A stretch of 64,000 bases of DNA from CBDATA01 sp965215615 (lineage in GTDB: Bacteria; Acidobacteriota; Vicinamibacteria; Marinacidobacterales; Marinacidobacteraceae). Under the pieces are notes generated by a model. It ran no database searches. It saw nothing but the letters and a program-made list of their open reading frames with translations, and was not told the origin of the DNA. The DNA lies in contig OZ244068.1 in NCBI GenBank assembly GCA_965215615.1, positions 620,001-684,000 of the forward strand. Reading direction: 5' to 3'. This document shows, piece by piece, positions 53,737 to 62,015 of this stretch (position 1 is the stretch's first letter; every line of letters begins with the position of its first letter). Both the position numbers and the translations under genes were made by a program.

Positions 53737-55428
53737 TCAATCTCCGAACGCCTTCCGGATCCCCTCGATGGCCGCGTCGCGGTCGCGGGTGACGCGAAGC
53801 ACACCCTCCACCAGCAACCAGGCGGCGAGGACGAAGACCGACACCGCGACCGCGAGCAGCAGGATGTCTCCCAGGCTGTCTCCGTGGGCGTAGTGCGTGA
53901 TGTTGTAGATCATGGCGCTGATGGTGGTCAGAACCATGAAGACCATCGGCAGCAGGGTGTAGATGATCGGCTTCTTGCGGAAGTAGAGGTAGAGGGTCAC
54001 CGACAGCAGGGTCAACCCGGCCATGATCTGGTTGGTCGTGCCGAACAGCGCCCACAGGATGGTGCCGGCGGGGACCCCGTCCACTTCGAGAAGGGCGAAG
54101 AACCCGATGACGGCGACCGCGAGGAGCGAGGCCACGTACCGGTTTCCGAGCACCGGAACCCTGAGGCTTTCGGAGATCTCCTCCACGTTGTACCGGAGGA
54201 TGCGGGTCGCCGAGTCGAGGGTGGTGAGGGCGAAGGAAACGGCCACCAGCGCCATGAAGCCCTTGCCTGCTTCGAGCGGGACACCGATCGTGGTGAGGAA
54301 GTTGGCCGTCCCGGTGATGTAGGCATCGAGCTTCGCGGCGAGGCCGTCTGCGGCTTCCCAGCTCGAGAAGTGGTTGTGCCAGGCCTCTCGCGAGGAGAAT
54401 CCGGCGGTGGTGGCGAGCACCGCGGAGAGGCCGAGCAGGCTCTCGCCGATCATGCCGCCGTAGCCCACCGGCTTGGCGTGGCTCTCCTTGTCGAGCTGCT
54501 TCGCGGTGGTGCCGGAGGAGACGAGCGCGTGGAATCCGGAAACCGCACCGCAGGCGATCACGATGAAGACGAAGGGGAAGATCGGCGGAGCGCCAGCCGG
54601 TTCCGGGTTGTAGGCGGGGGCGGCGAATTCGGGGTTCTGGATGACGAACGAGATGAATACGCCGATCAGCGCGATGTACAGCAGGATCGAGTTCAGGAAG
54701 TCGCGGGGCTGGAGGAGCAGCCACACCGGGAGGATCGAGGCCAGGAAGGCGTACCCGAGCAGGAAGTAGCTCCAGCCGGTTGCCGAAAGGATGGGCGCGG
54801 GAAGCACCGCGCCGAGCCAGATGCCGACGAACAGCAGCGCCGAGCCGATCGGAACCAGGATCTTGAGGCTGACCCCGTGGCGATAGGAGAGGATGCCGAT
54901 CGCGATCGCGACGATCATCACGACGGCGCTCGGGGTCACCGCCTCCGGATAGAACACCTCCGAGAACAGTTGGGCGACGACCTGGACGAAGACCCCCATC
55001 GCGAGCCCGATGAGGAACACGATCAGCGCGTGGAACAGGAACTTGGCGCGGTGGCCGATGATGTCTTCCGCGATGCGTCCGATGGATCGGCCCTTGGCCC
55101 GGATGCTCAGGCAGAGCGCCGAAAAATCGTGGACGGCACCGATGAAGATGGTCCCGAGGACGACCCAGATCATCGCCGGCACCCAGCCCCAGATCACCGC
55201 GATCGCCGGGCCGAGCATGGGGGCGAGACCGGCGATCGAAGCGAAGTGGTGCCCGAACAGGATCTGCGGCTTGGTGGAGACGTAGTCGCGCCCGTCCGCG
55301 AACTCGTGCGCCGGGGTCGGCCGGCCGTCGTTCAACTGGAACGCCCGGGAGGCGATCCGTCTGGCGTAGAACCGGTAGCCGAGGACGTAGATCGTGAAGC
55401 AGACGAGCGTCGCGGCCAGTGGACTCAT
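53737..55428 (-). CDS. cstA: Carbon starvation protein A-type peptide/pyruvate transporter
   Basis: A 563-residue membrane protein with about 15 helices, of the short CstA form (E. coli CstA is about 700). HEFADGRDYVSTKPQILFGHHFASIAGLAPMLGPAIAVIWGWVPAMIWVVLG, described by its key FGHHF and GPAIA motifs, is the conserved N-terminal block. CGAVSGFHALVSSGTTAKQL and LTTLDSATRILRYNVEE follow. CstA proteins take up peptides or pyruvate under starvation. The start at 55428 has GGAGG about 8 bp upstream on the minus strand (AAGGAGGCCCCATG). Confidence 0.9.
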   Translation of the reverse strand: MSPLAATLVCFTIYVLGYRFYARRIASRAFQLNDGRPTPAHEFADGRDYVSTKPQILFGHHFASIAGLAPMLGPAIAVIWGWVPAMIWVVLGTIFIGAVHDFSALCLSIRAKGRSIGRIAEDIIGHRAKFLFHALIVFLIGLAMGVFVQVVAQLFSEVFYPEAVTPSAVVMIVAIAIGILSYRHGVSLKILVPIGSALLFVGIWLGAVLPAPILSATGWSYFLLGYAFLASILPVWLLLQPRDFLNSILLYIALIGVFISFVIQNPEFAAPAYNPEPAGAPPIFPFVFIVIACGAVSGFHALVSSGTTAKQLDKESHAKPVGYGGMIGESLLGLSAVLATTAGFSSREAWHNHFSSWEAADGLAAKLDAYITGTANFLTTIGVPLEAGKGFMALVAVSFALTTLDSATRILRYNVEEISESLRVPVLGNRYVASLLAVAVIGFFALLEVDGVPAGTILWALFGTTNQIMAGLTLLSVTLYLYFRKKPIIYTLLPMVFMVLTTISAMIYNITHYAHGDSLGDILLLAVAVSVFVLAAWLLVEGVLRVTRDRDAAIEGIRKAFGD

Positions 55429-55529
55429 GGGGCCTCCTTCGGTCGCGGCCCTGCGACGTTCACACTCAAGGGGCGGGGAAAATATCAGACCGCTGGTAGC
55501 ATCGGGGTTTCTGCCCGGAGGTGGCACTG

Positions 55530-56198
55530 ATGGAGAGCCGGATGGTTTCGTTCCCGACGGAAAGCGGCGAGGCTGAGGGATATCTCGCGGTTCCCGACCG
55601 GCCGGGGCCGGGAGTGCTCGTGATCCAGGAATGGTGGGGGCTCGTGGGCCACATCCGATCGGTCGCCGACCGTTTTGCCGAGGCCGGATGCACCGCGCTC
55701 GCACCGGACCTGTTCCACGGCGAAGCGACCACCTCGCCGGATGAGGCGGGCAAGCTGCTCATGGCCCTGAACGTGGACCGCGCCGAGCGGGATTTGCGCG
55801 GTGCCGCCGACCACCTGGCTTCGGTTGCTTCGGGGGGCCGGGTCGGCGTCGTGGGCTTTTGCATGGGCGGCCAGCTCGCCCTCTACGCGGCCGGGGCTTC
55901 GGATCGCATCGGCGCGGCGGTGGATTTCTACGGCATCCACCCGAACGTCCATCCGGATTTCGCGGCAATCCGCTGCCCGGTGCTCGGACTCTTCGCCGAG
56001 CATGACGACTTCGTTCCCGCCGAGGCGGTCGAAACGCTCCGCGAATCCCTTGCGAGTGCCGGAGTCGAGACCGATTTCCACACCTATCCGGGGACATCGC
56101 ACGCCTTTTTCAACGACGAACGCCCTTCGTTCGACGAGGCCGCCGCGGCTGATGCGTGGGGCCGGACGCTCGCGTTTTTTAGTCGGAATCTCGGCTGA
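55530..56198 (+). CDS. Dienelactone hydrolase family protein
   Basis: A 222-residue alpha/beta-hydrolase with the DLH catalytic set: Glu34 (IQEWWGLVGH), nucleophile Cys111 (VGFCMGGQLA), Asp160 (EHDDFVP) and His191 (GTSHAFFND). GGAGG lies about 8 bp before the ATG at 55530; a GTG at 55521 is the alternative. Relatives open dienelactones or cleave other esters. The 3' end overlaps the convergent trmJ stop by 20 bp. Confidence 0.88.
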   Translation: MESRMVSFPTESGEAEGYLAVPDRPGPGVLVIQEWWGLVGHIRSVADRFAEAGCTALAPDLFHGEATTSPDEAGKLLMALNVDRAERDLRGAADHLASVASGGRVGVVGFCMGGQLALYAAGASDRIGAAVDFYGIHPNVHPDFAAIRCPVLGLFAEHDDFVPAEAVETLRESLASAGVETDFHTYPGTSHAFFNDERPSFDEAAAADAWGRTLAFFSRNLG

Positions 56199-56886
56199 CC
56201 CCCTTGATCCGGCGGGCGAGAGCGAGGATCAGCCGGGTCTCCCGCTCGGTGAGCCCCGCCCGTCCGAAGAGTTCGCGCCACTCGGCAAAGCGGGCCTCCG
56301 GGTTGTCCTTCGCGAGAAAGCCGATCCCGAGCATGGCCTCCCGAAGCGCCCGGAGCGCCGGCTCGGCTTCGCCGGCGGACACCCGGGGCGGGGACGGGGC
56401 CACGAGCGGCGCACCGGCGAGGAAAACCTCGTAGGCCACCACCATGGTCGCCTGGGCGAGGTTCAGCGAGGGCTGGTTCCGGGAGGCGGGGATGCGGACC
56501 TGGCGCTGGCAGAGCGAGCGCTCCTCCATGGTGAGCCCGCTGGACTCGTTCCCGAAGACGACCGCCGCCGAGGCCTCCGGGGCCAGGCCGGCGATCTCGG
56601 CACCGAGTTCGCGCGGAGACCGGTGCGGGATGCGGTCGCCGCCCCGTCCGCTGAGCCCCGCGACCAGCTGGCAGTCGCCGACCGCCGAAAGGAGATCGGG
56701 GAACACCTGCGCTTCTTCGAGGAGGTGTTCGGCCTGCCAGGCCATCCGGAAGGCACCCACCGTGCGCCATTCGGAAGGAGCCACCAGTCGGAGGCCGGAA
56801 AGATCCATGTTGGCGGCGACCCGGGCGGCTGCTCCGACGTTCTCCGGCCTCCTTGGGCGGACCAGAACCAGGTGGACGCGCGGCAT
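56179..56886 (-). CDS. trmJ: tRNA/rRNA 2'-O-methyltransferase, TrmJ-type (SPOUT)
   Basis: A 235-residue SpoU-family protein. VLVRPRRPENVGAAARVAANM is the motif 1 region, AAVVFGNESSGLTMEERSLC motif 2 and QPSLNLAQATMVVAYEVFLAG motif 3. The C-terminal 75 residues (GRAGLTERETRLILALARRIKGVSRDSD) are the TrmJ-specific tail. It methylates tRNA position 32. The start at 56886 gives MPRVHLVLVRPRRPENV. Confidence 0.9.
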   Translation of the reverse strand: MPRVHLVLVRPRRPENVGAAARVAANMDLSGLRLVAPSEWRTVGAFRMAWQAEHLLEEAQVFPDLLSAVGDCQLVAGLSGRGGDRIPHRSPRELGAEIAGLAPEASAAVVFGNESSGLTMEERSLCQRQVRIPASRNQPSLNLAQATMVVAYEVFLAGAPLVAPSPPRVSAGEAEPALRALREAMLGIGFLAKDNPEARFAEWRELFGRAGLTERETRLILALARRIKGVSRDSD

Positions 56887-56907
56887 GCCGCGAATATCGT
56901 AGGGGTC

Positions 56908-57201
56908 TTGTCCGTCGAGCCTCCTTTCCACAACGTCAGCGGAGACGATTCCGGCGCGCTCGTCCTGCCGCTGCGGAAATGGCGCGAGATCCTCTTCGTC
57001 GGCGCGATGCGGCCGGTGGAAGGGGGTTACGTGCGGGATCCCGAGCGTCCGCTGCCGCCGCTCCGGACGTCGCGCGCCCTGCCGCTGGGCCGGAAGTTCC
57101 GGGTGGAGCGGTTGCCGCCGGTCCGGGAAAGCACTCCCGATCCGCTGAATCCGCCCCAGCGCGACCGTTCCCGGGTCCGGCTGGTTCCGGTGCTGGATTG
57201 A
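56908..57201 (+). CDS. Hypothetical protein, short
   Basis: A 97-residue frame from a TTG (56908) to a stop 3 bp before the acyl-CoA ligase. It reads SGALVLPLRKWREILFVGAM, RPVEGGYVRDPERPLPPLRT and PLNPPQRDRSRVRLVPVLD, rich in Pro/Arg but with coding character. No ATG occurs near the start. Divergent from trmJ and close-packed before the ligase gene, it may be cotranscribed with it. I do not recognise a family. Confidence 0.45.
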   Translation: MSVEPPFHNVSGDDSGALVLPLRKWREILFVGAMRPVEGGYVRDPERPLPPLRTSRALPLGRKFRVERLPPVRESTPDPLNPPQRDRSRVRLVPVLD

Positions 57202-57204
57202 GAC

Positions 57205-58689
57205 ATGCTGCTCGGCGAAATCCTCCGGCTCGCGGCGCTTCGGGCCCCCCGGCAGACCGCGCTCGTCGCCGGAGATCGTGACATCTCCTATCGGGAACTC
57301 GATCGGCTTGCCCATCGTTTCGCCCGTTTCCTGCTTGCGGAGGGAATCCGCCCCGGAGACCGGGTCGCCTGCCTGCTCCGAAACTCCCCCGAGTACGTGA
57401 CCGTCCATTTCGGAACCGCCCGCGCCGGAGGCGTGCTGGTCCATGTCTCGCCACGGAGCGCCCCGCCCGAAATCACCGAGATCCTGGAGCGGACCGCCCC
57501 GCGCCTCGTGGTGGTGGACGAGGAGCTTCGCGGCCGTATCCCGGCTTCCTTCCGGACGGTCGTGGTGGGCCGAAGCGGCTTCGGAGACTTTCTCGCCGAC
57601 TTTTCCGGGCCGGTATCCGTTTCGGTCCGGCCGGAAGACCCGGTGGCCATGACTTTTACCGGCGGGAGCACCGGCCAGCCGAAGGGGGCGGTGGTGAGCC
57701 ATCGCGCCCGCTATGTCTCGGCGCTTTCGACCGCGTTCGAGCACCGGCTCACCGAGGCGGATGTGGTCGGGGTGGTTACCCCGATGTCCCACGCGGCGGG
57801 TCTTCTGATCTGGCTTCAGGCGGCGATGGTGGCCGGGGCCGCTTCGGTTCTCTTCCGGCGTTGGGATCCGGAGGAGTTCGTCCGCGAGGTCGAGCGTCGC
57901 CGGATCACCGCGGTGTTCCTCGTCCCGGTGCAGGTGCGGGATCTGCTTCGCTCGCCGGCTTTCGATCCGGGCCGGCTGGCCTCGCTCGAAAACCTCGGGG
58001 TCGGCGGCGCACCGAGCCCGGAAGAGCTGCTCCGCGAATGGCACGAGCGCATGCCCCACTCCGGATACACCGACCACTACGGCCAGTCGGAGACCGGCCC
58101 GCTGACCATCCTCAAGCCGTGGGATGCCGAGACCCGCGCCGGAACCATCGGTCGGGCGGCGAGCGGAGTGGAGATCGGGATCGTGAACCCGGAGGGCGAG
58201 CTGGTTCCGCCGGGCGCGGTCGGGGAACTGGTCGCCCGCGGGCCGTTCCTGATGGAGGGGTATTACCGCGATCCGGAGGAGACCGCCCGGTACTTCCGGA
58301 AGGGCGACGGCTGGGGCTGGACCGGAGATTTGGGGTTCCGGGACGAGGAGGGTTATGTGACTCTCGTCGGCCGGTCGGTCGAGAGGATCGTCTCCGGCGG
58401 AATCAGCGTGCATCCGCGCGAGATCGAGGTCGCTCTCGAAAAGCACCCCGCGGTTCGTGACTCCGCGGTGTTCGGGGTCCCCGATGAGCAGTGGGGCGAA
58501 GCGCCGATCGCGATGGTGGAGGCGAGCGCCCCGGTCACCGAAGAAGAACTCGCGCGCCACCTCGGGGAGCGGATCGCCCGCTTCAAGCGTCCCCGGGAGA
58601 TACTGTTCGTGACCCGCATCCCGCGCACGCCTTCGGGCAAGATTCCGAAGGGTCGGCTCCGGGATTCGTATCTGGCGGAAACCACCTGA
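57205..58689 (+). CDS. AMP-dependent acyl-CoA synthetase/ligase
   Basis: A 494-residue ANL enzyme. MTFTGGSTGQPKGAVVSHRAR is the P-loop, GYTDHYGQSETGPLTILKP the A5 motif, and GWGWTGDLGFRDEEGYVTLVGRSVERIVSGG the hinge. PRTPSGKIPKGRLRDSY carries the catalytic Lys in SGKIPK. It is of medium-chain or aromatic acyl type and smaller than the long-chain synthetase at 32592. A VOC-fold gene follows 18 bp on; the physiological substrate is unknown. Confidence 0.87.
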   Translation: MLLGEILRLAALRAPRQTALVAGDRDISYRELDRLAHRFARFLLAEGIRPGDRVACLLRNSPEYVTVHFGTARAGGVLVHVSPRSAPPEITEILERTAPRLVVVDEELRGRIPASFRTVVVGRSGFGDFLADFSGPVSVSVRPEDPVAMTFTGGSTGQPKGAVVSHRARYVSALSTAFEHRLTEADVVGVVTPMSHAAGLLIWLQAAMVAGAASVLFRRWDPEEFVREVERRRITAVFLVPVQVRDLLRSPAFDPGRLASLENLGVGGAPSPEELLREWHERMPHSGYTDHYGQSETGPLTILKPWDAETRAGTIGRAASGVEIGIVNPEGELVPPGAVGELVARGPFLMEGYYRDPEETARYFRKGDGWGWTGDLGFRDEEGYVTLVGRSVERIVSGGISVHPREIEVALEKHPAVRDSAVFGVPDEQWGEAPIAMVEASAPVTEEELARHLGERIARFKRPREILFVTRIPRTPSGKIPKGRLRDSYLAETT

Positions 58690-58707
58690 ACGCCGAAGGA
58701 GATCGAG

Positions 58708-59103
58708 ATGGCAGAATCGGTCACGCCGTTCCTGATGTTCGAGGGGAAGGCCGGGGAGGCGATGGACTTCTACACCGGTCTGATCCCCGACAGCCGGATC
58801 CTCTCGGTGGATCGCTACGGGCCGGATGGTCCCGGCCCGGAAGGATCCATCCGGTTCGCTTCGTTTTCGATCAAGGGCCAGCGCGTCCTGGTCAGCGACA
58901 GCTACATCGAGCACGGCTTCACCTTCACGCCATCGTTCTCCTTCTTCATCGAGACCTCGAGCGTCGAGGAAATCGACGCGCTCGCGGCGGCGCTCGGCGA
59001 AGGCGGCGAAACCCTGATGCCGCTCGACAACTACGGGTTCAGCCAGCGCTTCACCTGGGTCGTGGACCGCTTCGGTGTCTCGTGGCAACTGAACCTCGCG
59101 TGA
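58708..59103 (+). CDS. PhnB-like VOC-superfamily protein
   Basis: A 131-residue protein of the PhnB/3-demethylubiquinone-9 methyltransferase-like VOC group: VTPFLMFEGKAGEAMDFYTG, FTFTPSFSFFIETSSVEEID, LMPLDNYGFSQRFTWVVDRFGVSWQL. A GGAG ribosome site lies about 6 bp before the ATG. Enzymatic role in this group is mostly unknown. Its stop overlaps the next GTG start (GTGA). Confidence 0.88.
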   Translation: MAESVTPFLMFEGKAGEAMDFYTGLIPDSRILSVDRYGPDGPGPEGSIRFASFSIKGQRVLVSDSYIEHGFTFTPSFSFFIETSSVEEIDALAAALGEGGETLMPLDNYGFSQRFTWVVDRFGVSWQLNLA

Positions 59104-60185
59104 CCGATCTCCGGGTCCGCCGCGCCGAGGTGCGGCTTTCGGCTCCGGACCTCGTCGCCGAGATGCGGTTCTTCGTGGACCGGCTCGGTTTTCGCCTCGA
59201 CCGGATCGGCCCGGCGGATCACCCGGCGTACGCGGCGATCTCCGGGCACGGGGTCGCGCTCCTGCTCGAAGCGGGAAGCCGCCCCGCCCCGGTCGCAATC
59301 CGGCTCCACGCCGAAACCGAAGCGGAGCTCCCGGCGATGGTCTCGCCAGCGGGTCACCGGCTGACCTTCGAGCCGTGGGAGCCGCCGCTCCCGACCCCCG
59401 CGCCCGAGACCCGGTTCCTCGTGACCCGTGGCGGGGAAAACGAAGCGTGGGGTGTCGGTCGGGCGGGGATGCTCTACCGCGACCTGATTCCCGACCGGCT
59501 CGGCGGCGCGATCATCGCCTCTCACATCCGGATTCCGGAGGGCGGCCCGGTGCCCGATCAGGTCCACTTCCACACCATCCGGTTCCAGCTCATCTTCTGC
59601 CATCGCGGCTGGGTTCGGGTGGTCTATGAAGACCAGGGGCCGCCGTTCGTTCTCGAAGCCGGCGACTGCGTCATCCAGCCGCCCGAGATCCGCCACCGGG
59701 TGCTCGAGGCTTCGGACGGACTCGAAGTGGTAGAGATCGGGGTCCCCGCCGAACACCCGACCAGCATGGATCACGACCTGGAGCTTCCGACCGCGGGGCA
59801 CCGGCCGGATCGGGACTTCGCGGGAACCCGCTTCGTGCGGCATCGCCTGGCCGAGGCGACCTGGACATCGTTCCGGATTCCCGGTTTCGAGCGCCGCGAG
59901 ACCGGGATCGCGAGGGCCACCGGCGGGATCGCGGGTGTCCAGGTGGCGCGCCGCATCCCCGGCGACTCGCTCGCCCTGACCCGTCACGATGCGGAAATCC
60001 TGTTCGTTTTCCTGCGGGCGGGAAGCATGGAGATCGGGGTCGAAGGCGAGGAGCCCGCGCGGCTCTCGGCGGGTGATGCTTTCGTGCTGCCTCCGGGTCG
60101 CACCGTCGAAATCCGGGAGCCATCGGACGATCTCGAAATCCTCGAGGTCGCGCTCCCGGGAGGTTTCCGGACCGAGGTGGGCTGA
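59100..60185 (+). CDS. VOC-cupin-cupin fusion protein
   Basis: A 361-residue protein with three domains. Residues 1 to about 105 resemble a VOC (glyoxalase-like) domain (LSAPDLVAEMRFFVDRLGFR). About 125-235 is a cupin with HFHTIRFQLIFCHRGWVRVVYEDQG and IQPPEIRHRVLEASDG, where the His pair and Glu could bind metal. About 255-361 is a second cupin (ALTRHDAEILFVFLRAGSME, GDAFVLPPGRTVEI) with fewer metal ligands. The GTG start overlaps the PhnB-like stop. The VOC half may act on the same substrate class as its neighbour. Function is unknown. Confidence 0.72.
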   Translation: MTDLRVRRAEVRLSAPDLVAEMRFFVDRLGFRLDRIGPADHPAYAAISGHGVALLLEAGSRPAPVAIRLHAETEAELPAMVSPAGHRLTFEPWEPPLPTPAPETRFLVTRGGENEAWGVGRAGMLYRDLIPDRLGGAIIASHIRIPEGGPVPDQVHFHTIRFQLIFCHRGWVRVVYEDQGPPFVLEAGDCVIQPPEIRHRVLEASDGLEVVEIGVPAEHPTSMDHDLELPTAGHRPDRDFAGTRFVRHRLAEATWTSFRIPGFERRETGIARATGGIAGVQVARRIPGDSLALTRHDAEILFVFLRAGSMEIGVEGEEPARLSAGDAFVLPPGRTVEIREPSDDLEILEVALPGGFRTEVG

Positions 60186-60190
60186 TCCGT

Positions 60191-61351
60191 TCAGCCGAGT
60201 CCGAGTTCCCGGAGCGCGTCGCGCCAGGGGAGGCAGAGGACGCTCCCGATCCGCAGCCGTTCGGGGTCGCGGCTCACGAGGAGCGCGAGCGGGTCGGGGA
60301 AGTCCCCGGTGAAGCGGGCGAGGGTGCGGATATCGCCCTCGCGGACCCGGTCGGTGGATTTGATTTCGAGCAGCGCGGTCGGCATGCCGGGCCGCTCGAT
60401 CACGAGGTCCATCTCCGCTCCCGCGGCGGTCCGCAGGTAGGAGAGCCGCCAATCCGGATAGAGGTAGCGCGCCAGGTGGTGGATCTGGGTGATGACGAAG
60501 TGCTCAAAGGCGCGTCCGTAGTCGTAGTTTCGGGGACGAAGCGGCACGGTGAGCGTGCGTTCGAGCGCCCGCTTGACGCCGGGGTCGGAGAAGAAAAACT
60601 TGGGATTCGTGCGTTGTTGTTTGCGGATCGAGCGGTGGAAGGGCGGCAGGAGGAAGCCGATCAGGGTGTCCTCGAGGATGCTGAAGTAGGAAATGACCGT
60701 CCTCGGTTCCGCACCGACATCGCGGGCGATGCTGGTGAAGTTGACGATCGCGCCGTTCGTCTGGGCGGCGACCTCGAGAAAATGCCGGAACGGGTCGAGC
60801 TTTCTCACGATCTGTTCGGCCACGATCTCTTCTCGGAGGTAGGTCCGCGCGTACGCCCTGAGGTAATCCTGCCGGTCCGCCTCGCGGTCGAGAGCGTGGA
60901 TCCGCGGCAGCATCCCCCACGAGAGGGCTTCGTCGAGATCGAAGCCGTCCCCGACTTCCGGCGCGGTGAGGGGGAAGAGGTCGAAAACGAACGCCCGGCC
61001 GGCGAGCAGATTCGCTGCGCCGCGCCGTAGCTTCCGGCCGCTCGACCCGGTCAGCGCGAACCGTCTTGAGCCGGTTTCGATCAGGCGCTGGACCACGTCC
61101 AGCAGGCGGGGGACGCGCTGCACTTCGTCGAGCAGCACCCACTCCACCGCATCGGGGAGCGTGGCGATCCGGTTCTCGAGGCGGCCCGGGTTCCTGAGGT
61201 AGCGGTCTGCTTCTTCAGGGTCGAGCAGGTCCACGTAGAGCGACTGTTCCGGACGGAAGGCGTTCCGAAGCCAGGTGGTTTTCCCGGTGCCGCGCGCCCC
61301 GAACAGGAAGAACGAATGCCGCTGGTTGGGGGCGAGAATGCGGGAGTACAC
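60191..61351 (-). CDS. AAA_14 / DUF4143 family ATPase
   Basis: A 386-residue protein with GTG start. Walker A is FGARGTGKTTW (17-27), Walker B VEWVLLDEVQRVP, sensor ALTGSSGRKLR, helix-turn-helix-like FTSIARDVGAEPRTVISYFSIL, and DUF4143 ends with YLRTAAGAEMDLVIERPGMPTALLEIKSTDRV. It is the third member of the family in this window. An imperfect 20-bp inverted repeat lies 18-70 bp upstream of its start and is probably its promoter/operator. Confidence 0.87.
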   Translation of the reverse strand: MYSRILAPNQRHSFFLFGARGTGKTTWLRNAFRPEQSLYVDLLDPEEADRYLRNPGRLENRIATLPDAVEWVLLDEVQRVPRLLDVVQRLIETGSRRFALTGSSGRKLRRGAANLLAGRAFVFDLFPLTAPEVGDGFDLDEALSWGMLPRIHALDREADRQDYLRAYARTYLREEIVAEQIVRKLDPFRHFLEVAAQTNGAIVNFTSIARDVGAEPRTVISYFSILEDTLIGFLLPPFHRSIRKQQRTNPKFFFSDPGVKRALERTLTVPLRPRNYDYGRAFEHFVITQIHHLARYLYPDWRLSYLRTAAGAEMDLVIERPGMPTALLEIKSTDRVREGDIRTLARFTGDFPDPLALLVSRDPERLRIGSVLCLPWRDALRELGLG

Positions 61352-61368
61352 GGCGTAATAGTATGAGA

Positions 61369-61421
61369 ATCATGCACCATGATCCATATTCCGATTCGTT
61401 TTATGGAATACGGTGCATGAT
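61369..61421. promoter_or_regulatory. Inverted repeat upstream of the third DUF4143 ATPase
   Basis: ATCATGCACCATGATCCATA (61369-61388) and TATGGAATACGGTGCATGAT (61402-61421) are inverted with 17 of 20 matches and a 13-bp spacer. The position just upstream of the ATPase start fits an operator; each arm also holds a smaller palindrome (ATCATG-CAC-CATGAT). Confidence 0.5.
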
Positions 61422-61444
61422 CGAGCGAACGAAGAACCCCCTTC

Positions 61445-61603
61445 CTACTCGGAGCGGAGCGCGCTCCACGGATCGCGCCGGGCGGCGACGATGGCTGGGT
61501 AAACCCCGAAAACCACTCCGACGGAAACCGAGAACAGGAAGGCCACCGCAAAGGCGATGAGCGGCGGTGCCCCGAGCGGTAGCGACGGCGCGAACACCGG
61601 CCG
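61445..61603 (-). pseudogene. C-terminal remnant of a MacB/FtsX permease
   Basis: The minus-strand frame ending at the TAG 61445-61447 reads LIAFAVAFLFSVSVGVVFGV, then YPAIVAARRDPWSALRSE, the last membrane helix and conserved C-terminus of MacB permeases (GxxPAxxAAxxxPxxALR). Nothing of the rest of the gene is present. It is not a copy of the full permease at 18108, whose C-terminus differs, so it records a separate lost gene. Confidence 0.65.
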
Positions 61604-61615
61604 GCAACTGCCCGC

Positions 61616-61936
61616 TCAGTGACGCGACAAGTAGATGGCGGACCCGAGAGCCGCAAGGACCACGGGAATGCCGAGTCCGAGCTCCATCCAGGACTCCATT
61701 CGACCAGGTTCCCATTCGGGAGTGATCCACGTGAGCGCAAGGTTGAAGCACAGCGAGAAGCCGCCCGCTCCGAAGAGGAGCCATCCTGCCGCCCGGTTGG
61801 CCGGATACCAGACTTCGGAATCCGCCAGGGTGGCCGAACTCCGGAAACCGTAAAAGCGGTTGGGTGGAATCTTTCCCAGAATCATGGGAAGGGATACGGC
61901 TATAACCAGCAGGGGAACCCAGTGGAATTCGTTCAT
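61616..61936 (-). CDS. SdpI-like membrane protein
   Basis: A 106-residue protein: MNEFHWVPLLVIAVSLPMILGKIPPNRFYGFRSSATLADSEVWYPANR is represented by its PPNRFYGFR and WYPANRAAGW motifs, which are typical of SdpI/YhfL proteins. Three membrane helices are present (residues about 6-22, 50-70 and 85-103). SdpI gives immunity to the SdpC toxin in Bacillus, but single SdpI-like proteins have no proven role. GGAGG is 6 bp before the ATG on the minus strand. Confidence 0.82.
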   Translation of the reverse strand: MNEFHWVPLLVIAVSLPMILGKIPPNRFYGFRSSATLADSEVWYPANRAAGWLLFGAGGFSLCFNLALTWITPEWEPGRMESWMELGLGIPVVLAALGSAIYLSRH

Positions 61937-62015
61937 GCCGCCTCCTTTGCTGCGCCCAAGTATGGAGCCTTCCTGAGTCGTCCGCAATTCCGAGACGGGA
62001 TTTCGTCGGATGCGC

